NCBI GenBank assembly: GCA_946482115.1
Contig: CAMLQP010000071.1
Span: 1-11,689, forward strand
DNA length: 11,689 nucleotides
Direction of reading: 5' to 3'
Source: an uncultured Comamonadaceae bacterium
GTDB taxonomy: Bacteria > Pseudomonadota > Gammaproteobacteria > Burkholderiales > Burkholderiaceae
Both the position numbers and the translations under genes were made by a program. Under the pieces are notes generated by a model. The model ran no database searches. It worked only from the letters and a program-made list of their open reading frames with translations, and was not told where the DNA came from. Of this stretch, positions 10,478 through 11,689 are shown one piece after another. The stretch's first letter is position 1; each line of letters begins with the position of its first letter.

Positions 10478-10540
10478 ATGCATCGAGCCGCCCGACAACC
10501 TATCGCGCGCCGCCGGCCACCCCGGTGGCGCGCGCCATAA
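10478..10540 (+). CDS. Possible 20-codon upstream reading frame in the nrdA leader (doubtful)
   Basis: An ATG at 10478 opens a 20-codon frame rich in Arg and Pro (starting MHRAARQP, ending RWRAP) that stops at TAA 10538-10540, 17 bases before the nrdA ATG. It runs through the strong leader hairpin. If translated, ribosomes would melt the stem and terminate just before the nrdA ribosome-binding site. There is no convincing Shine-Dalgarno before this ATG, and short frames arise easily by chance, so I hold it as a candidate leader peptide only. Confidence 0.2.
   Translation: MHRAARQPIARRRPPRWRAP
10504..10534 (+). promoter_or_regulatory. Strong leader hairpin just upstream of the nrdA ribosome-binding site
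   Basis: CGCGCGCCGCCGG (10504-10516) pairs with CCGGTGGCGCGCG (10522-10534), giving 13 consecutive pairs, one of them G-U, around a 5-base loop (CCACC). It is not followed by a T-tract, so it is not a classical terminator. It ends 13 bases before the AGAGGA ribosome-binding site and lies within the predicted nrdA leader. It could affect mRNA stability or ribosome access. Confidence 0.6.
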
Positions 10541-10547
10541 CACCAAC

Positions 10548-10553
10548 AGAGGA
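10548..10553 (+). promoter_or_regulatory. Ribosome-binding site of nrdA
   Basis: AGAGGA stands 4 bases before the ATG at 10558. It decides the nrdA start, because the frame has no other ATG between here and the conserved ATP-cone segment that begins at residue 34. Confidence 0.75.
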
Positions 10554-10557
10554 ATCC

Positions 10558-11689
10558 ATGCACAGCACTTCGAATCTGCATCCCGTCGGCACCCCTTCCG
10601 GCCAGAGTGGCACGGAATCCGGTGCCCGCGCCGCATCCCCCAGCGCCCTGTCCAACTACCAGATCATCCGCCGCAACGGTGCCGTCGTGCCGTTCGAGCC
10701 CAACAAGATCGCGGTGGCCCTGATGAAGGCGTTCCTGGCGGTGCACGGCACGCAGGGTGCTGCGTCGGCCAGCGTGCGCGAGACCGTGGACGAACTGACC
10801 CAGTCGGTGATGCGCGCACTGATGCGCTCGCGCCCGGGTGGTGGCACCTTCCACATTGAAGACGTGCAGGACCACGTCGAACTGGGCCTGATGCGCGGCG
10901 GCCACCATGAAGTGGCGCGTGCCTACGTGCTTTACCGCGAGCGCCGTGCCCAGGAGCGCGCCCAGCAGTCCGCCCCGGCCCAGCCGGCCGCGCCGCAGCT
11001 CCACGTGCTCGACCGCGGCCAGCGCGTCGCGCTGGACACCGGCCGCCTGCAGCAGCTCATCGCCAACGCCTGCGCCAACCTCGGCGCCGACGTCAAGGCC
11101 GAGCCCATCGTGGCCGAAACCCTGCGCAACCTGTATGACGGCGTGCCGATCGAAGAGGTCTACAAGGCCGCCATCCTGGCCGCGCGCACGCTGATCGAGA
11201 AAGACCCCGACTACACCTACGCCACCGCCCGGCTGCTGCTGCACACCATTGTGAAAGAGGTGCTGGGCGAAGAGGTGCTGCAGGCCGACATGTCCGCCCG
11301 CTACGCCGACTACTTCCCCCAGTTCATCAAGAAGGGCGTCGAGAACGAGCTGCTCAGCGACGAGCTGCTGAACTTCGACCTGGCCCGCCTGGGCGCCGCC
11401 CTCAAGGCCGAACGCGACCTGCAGTTCGACTACCTGGGCCTGCAGACCCTGTACGACCGCTACTTCCTGCACGTGCGCAAGACCCGCATCGAGCTGCCGC
11501 AGGCTTTCTTCATGCGCGTGGCCATGGGCCTGGCCCTCAACGAGATCGACCGCGAGGCCCGCGCGATCGAGTTCTACGAGATCCTGTCCTCGTTCGACTT
11601 CATGTCGTCCACCCCCACGCTGTTCAACAGCGGCACGCTGCGCTCGCAGCTCTCCAGCTGCTACCTGACCACCGTGCCCGACGACCTCG
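10558..11689 (+). CDS. nrdA: Ribonucleoside-diphosphate reductase alpha subunit (class Ia), 3' end beyond window
   Basis: NrdA reduces ribonucleoside diphosphates to deoxyribonucleotides together with the NrdB radical subunit. The 377 complete codons visible cover the N-terminal part only. Residues 1-32 are a Ser/Gly/Ala-rich tail. A canonical ATP-cone follows at about 34-125 (IIRRNGAVVPFEPNKIAVAL). After an Ala/Gln/Pro linker (about 133-147) there is a second cone-like domain at about 148-240 (LDRGQRVALDTGRLQQLI...DYTYATARLLL), comparable to the single cone of E. coli NrdA. The start of the catalytic barrel comes next (STPTLFNSGTLRSQLSSCYL). Cys368 in LSSCYL aligns with the first redox-active cysteine, E. 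coli Cys225. The frame continues off the window. The start is fixed by AGAGGA at 10548. Two NrdR boxes and a consensus promoter precede it. The tandem cones resemble Pseudomonas aeruginosa NrdA. Confidence 0.93.
   Translation, partial: MHSTSNLHPVGTPSGQSGTESGARAASPSALSNYQIIRRNGAVVPFEPNKIAVALMKAFLAVHGTQGAASASVRETVDELTQSVMRALMRSRPGGGTFHIEDVQDHVELGLMRGGHHEVARAYVLYRERRAQERAQQSAPAQPAAPQLHVLDRGQRVALDTGRLQQLIANACANLGADVKAEPIVAETLRNLYDGVPIEEVYKAAILAARTLIEKDPDYTYATARLLLHTIVKEVLGEEVLQADMSARYADYFPQFIKKGVENELLSDELLNFDLARLGAALKAERDLQFDYLGLQTLYDRYFLHVRKTRIELPQAFFMRVAMGLALNEIDREARAIEFYEILSSFDFMSSTPTLFNSGTLRSQLSSCYLTTVPDDL

Noticed and set aside
10444..11472. Long open frame antisense to nrdA
   Set aside because: The plus strand encodes a clear NrdA with conserved domains. 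The antisense frame is of the low-complexity Gly/Val/His type usual opposite GC-rich genes and lacks domain features.

Overview
The window is a GC-rich stretch of bacterial chromosome carrying only housekeeping and core genes. Gene content, very GC-rich third codon positions and gene order all point to a betaproteobacterium of the order Burkholderiales. Family Comamonadaceae (Acidovorax/Hydrogenophaga/Variovorax type) is most likely, but that is inferred from recalled synteny and protein similarity; no search was run. I see no mobile element, phage gene, CRISPR array, tRNA or rRNA.

Layout. (1) Positions 1-3912, plus strand: a tightly coupled sugar-phosphate operon. It holds edd (5' end cut by the window), eda and pgi, each pair joined by a 4-base ATGA stop/start overlap. 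Edd and Eda are the two signature Entner-Doudoroff enzymes (6-phosphogluconate to KDPG to pyruvate plus glyceraldehyde-3-phosphate). Pgi links fructose-6-phosphate to glucose-6-phosphate, so the operon can feed or recycle hexose phosphate through the pathway. (2) Positions 4004-5362, minus strand: ffh, the signal recognition particle GTPase, convergent with pgi. (3) Positions 5428-10228, plus strand: a compact run of five genes divergent from ffh. These are a CcsA/YpjD-type membrane protein, a small membrane-anchored protein with a C-terminal zinc-ribbon-like motif (PP0621 type), the sensor kinase PilS, the sigma-54 activator PilR, and AmpD (cytosolic anhydro-N-acetylmuramyl-L-alanine amidase). 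Gaps are 15 bases or less and two junctions overlap, so one transcript is likely. (4) Positions 10229-10557: a 329-base intergenic region acting as the control region of nrdA. (5) Position 10558 to the window end, plus strand: the 5' part of nrdA, the class Ia ribonucleotide reductase large subunit, with two N-terminal ATP-cone-like domains in tandem. Its catalytic domain runs off the window.

The most informative non-coding signal is upstream of nrdA. Two NrdR-box palindromes lie 32 bp apart, and the second contains the -10 element of a good sigma-70 promoter (TTGAAA, 17 bp, TATAGT). The predicted leader is about 97 nt. It holds a 13-bp, very GC-rich hairpin ending 13 nt before the ribosome-binding site, and a possible 20-codon upstream reading frame that runs through the hairpin. 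Other points worth a look are a kinase domain in PilS whose G1 box is degenerate, a C9 tract in codons 5-8 of pgi, and divergent -10-like elements packed into the ffh/ypjD intergenic space. I found nothing I would call a new system; the nrdA leader is the best candidate for undescribed regulation.
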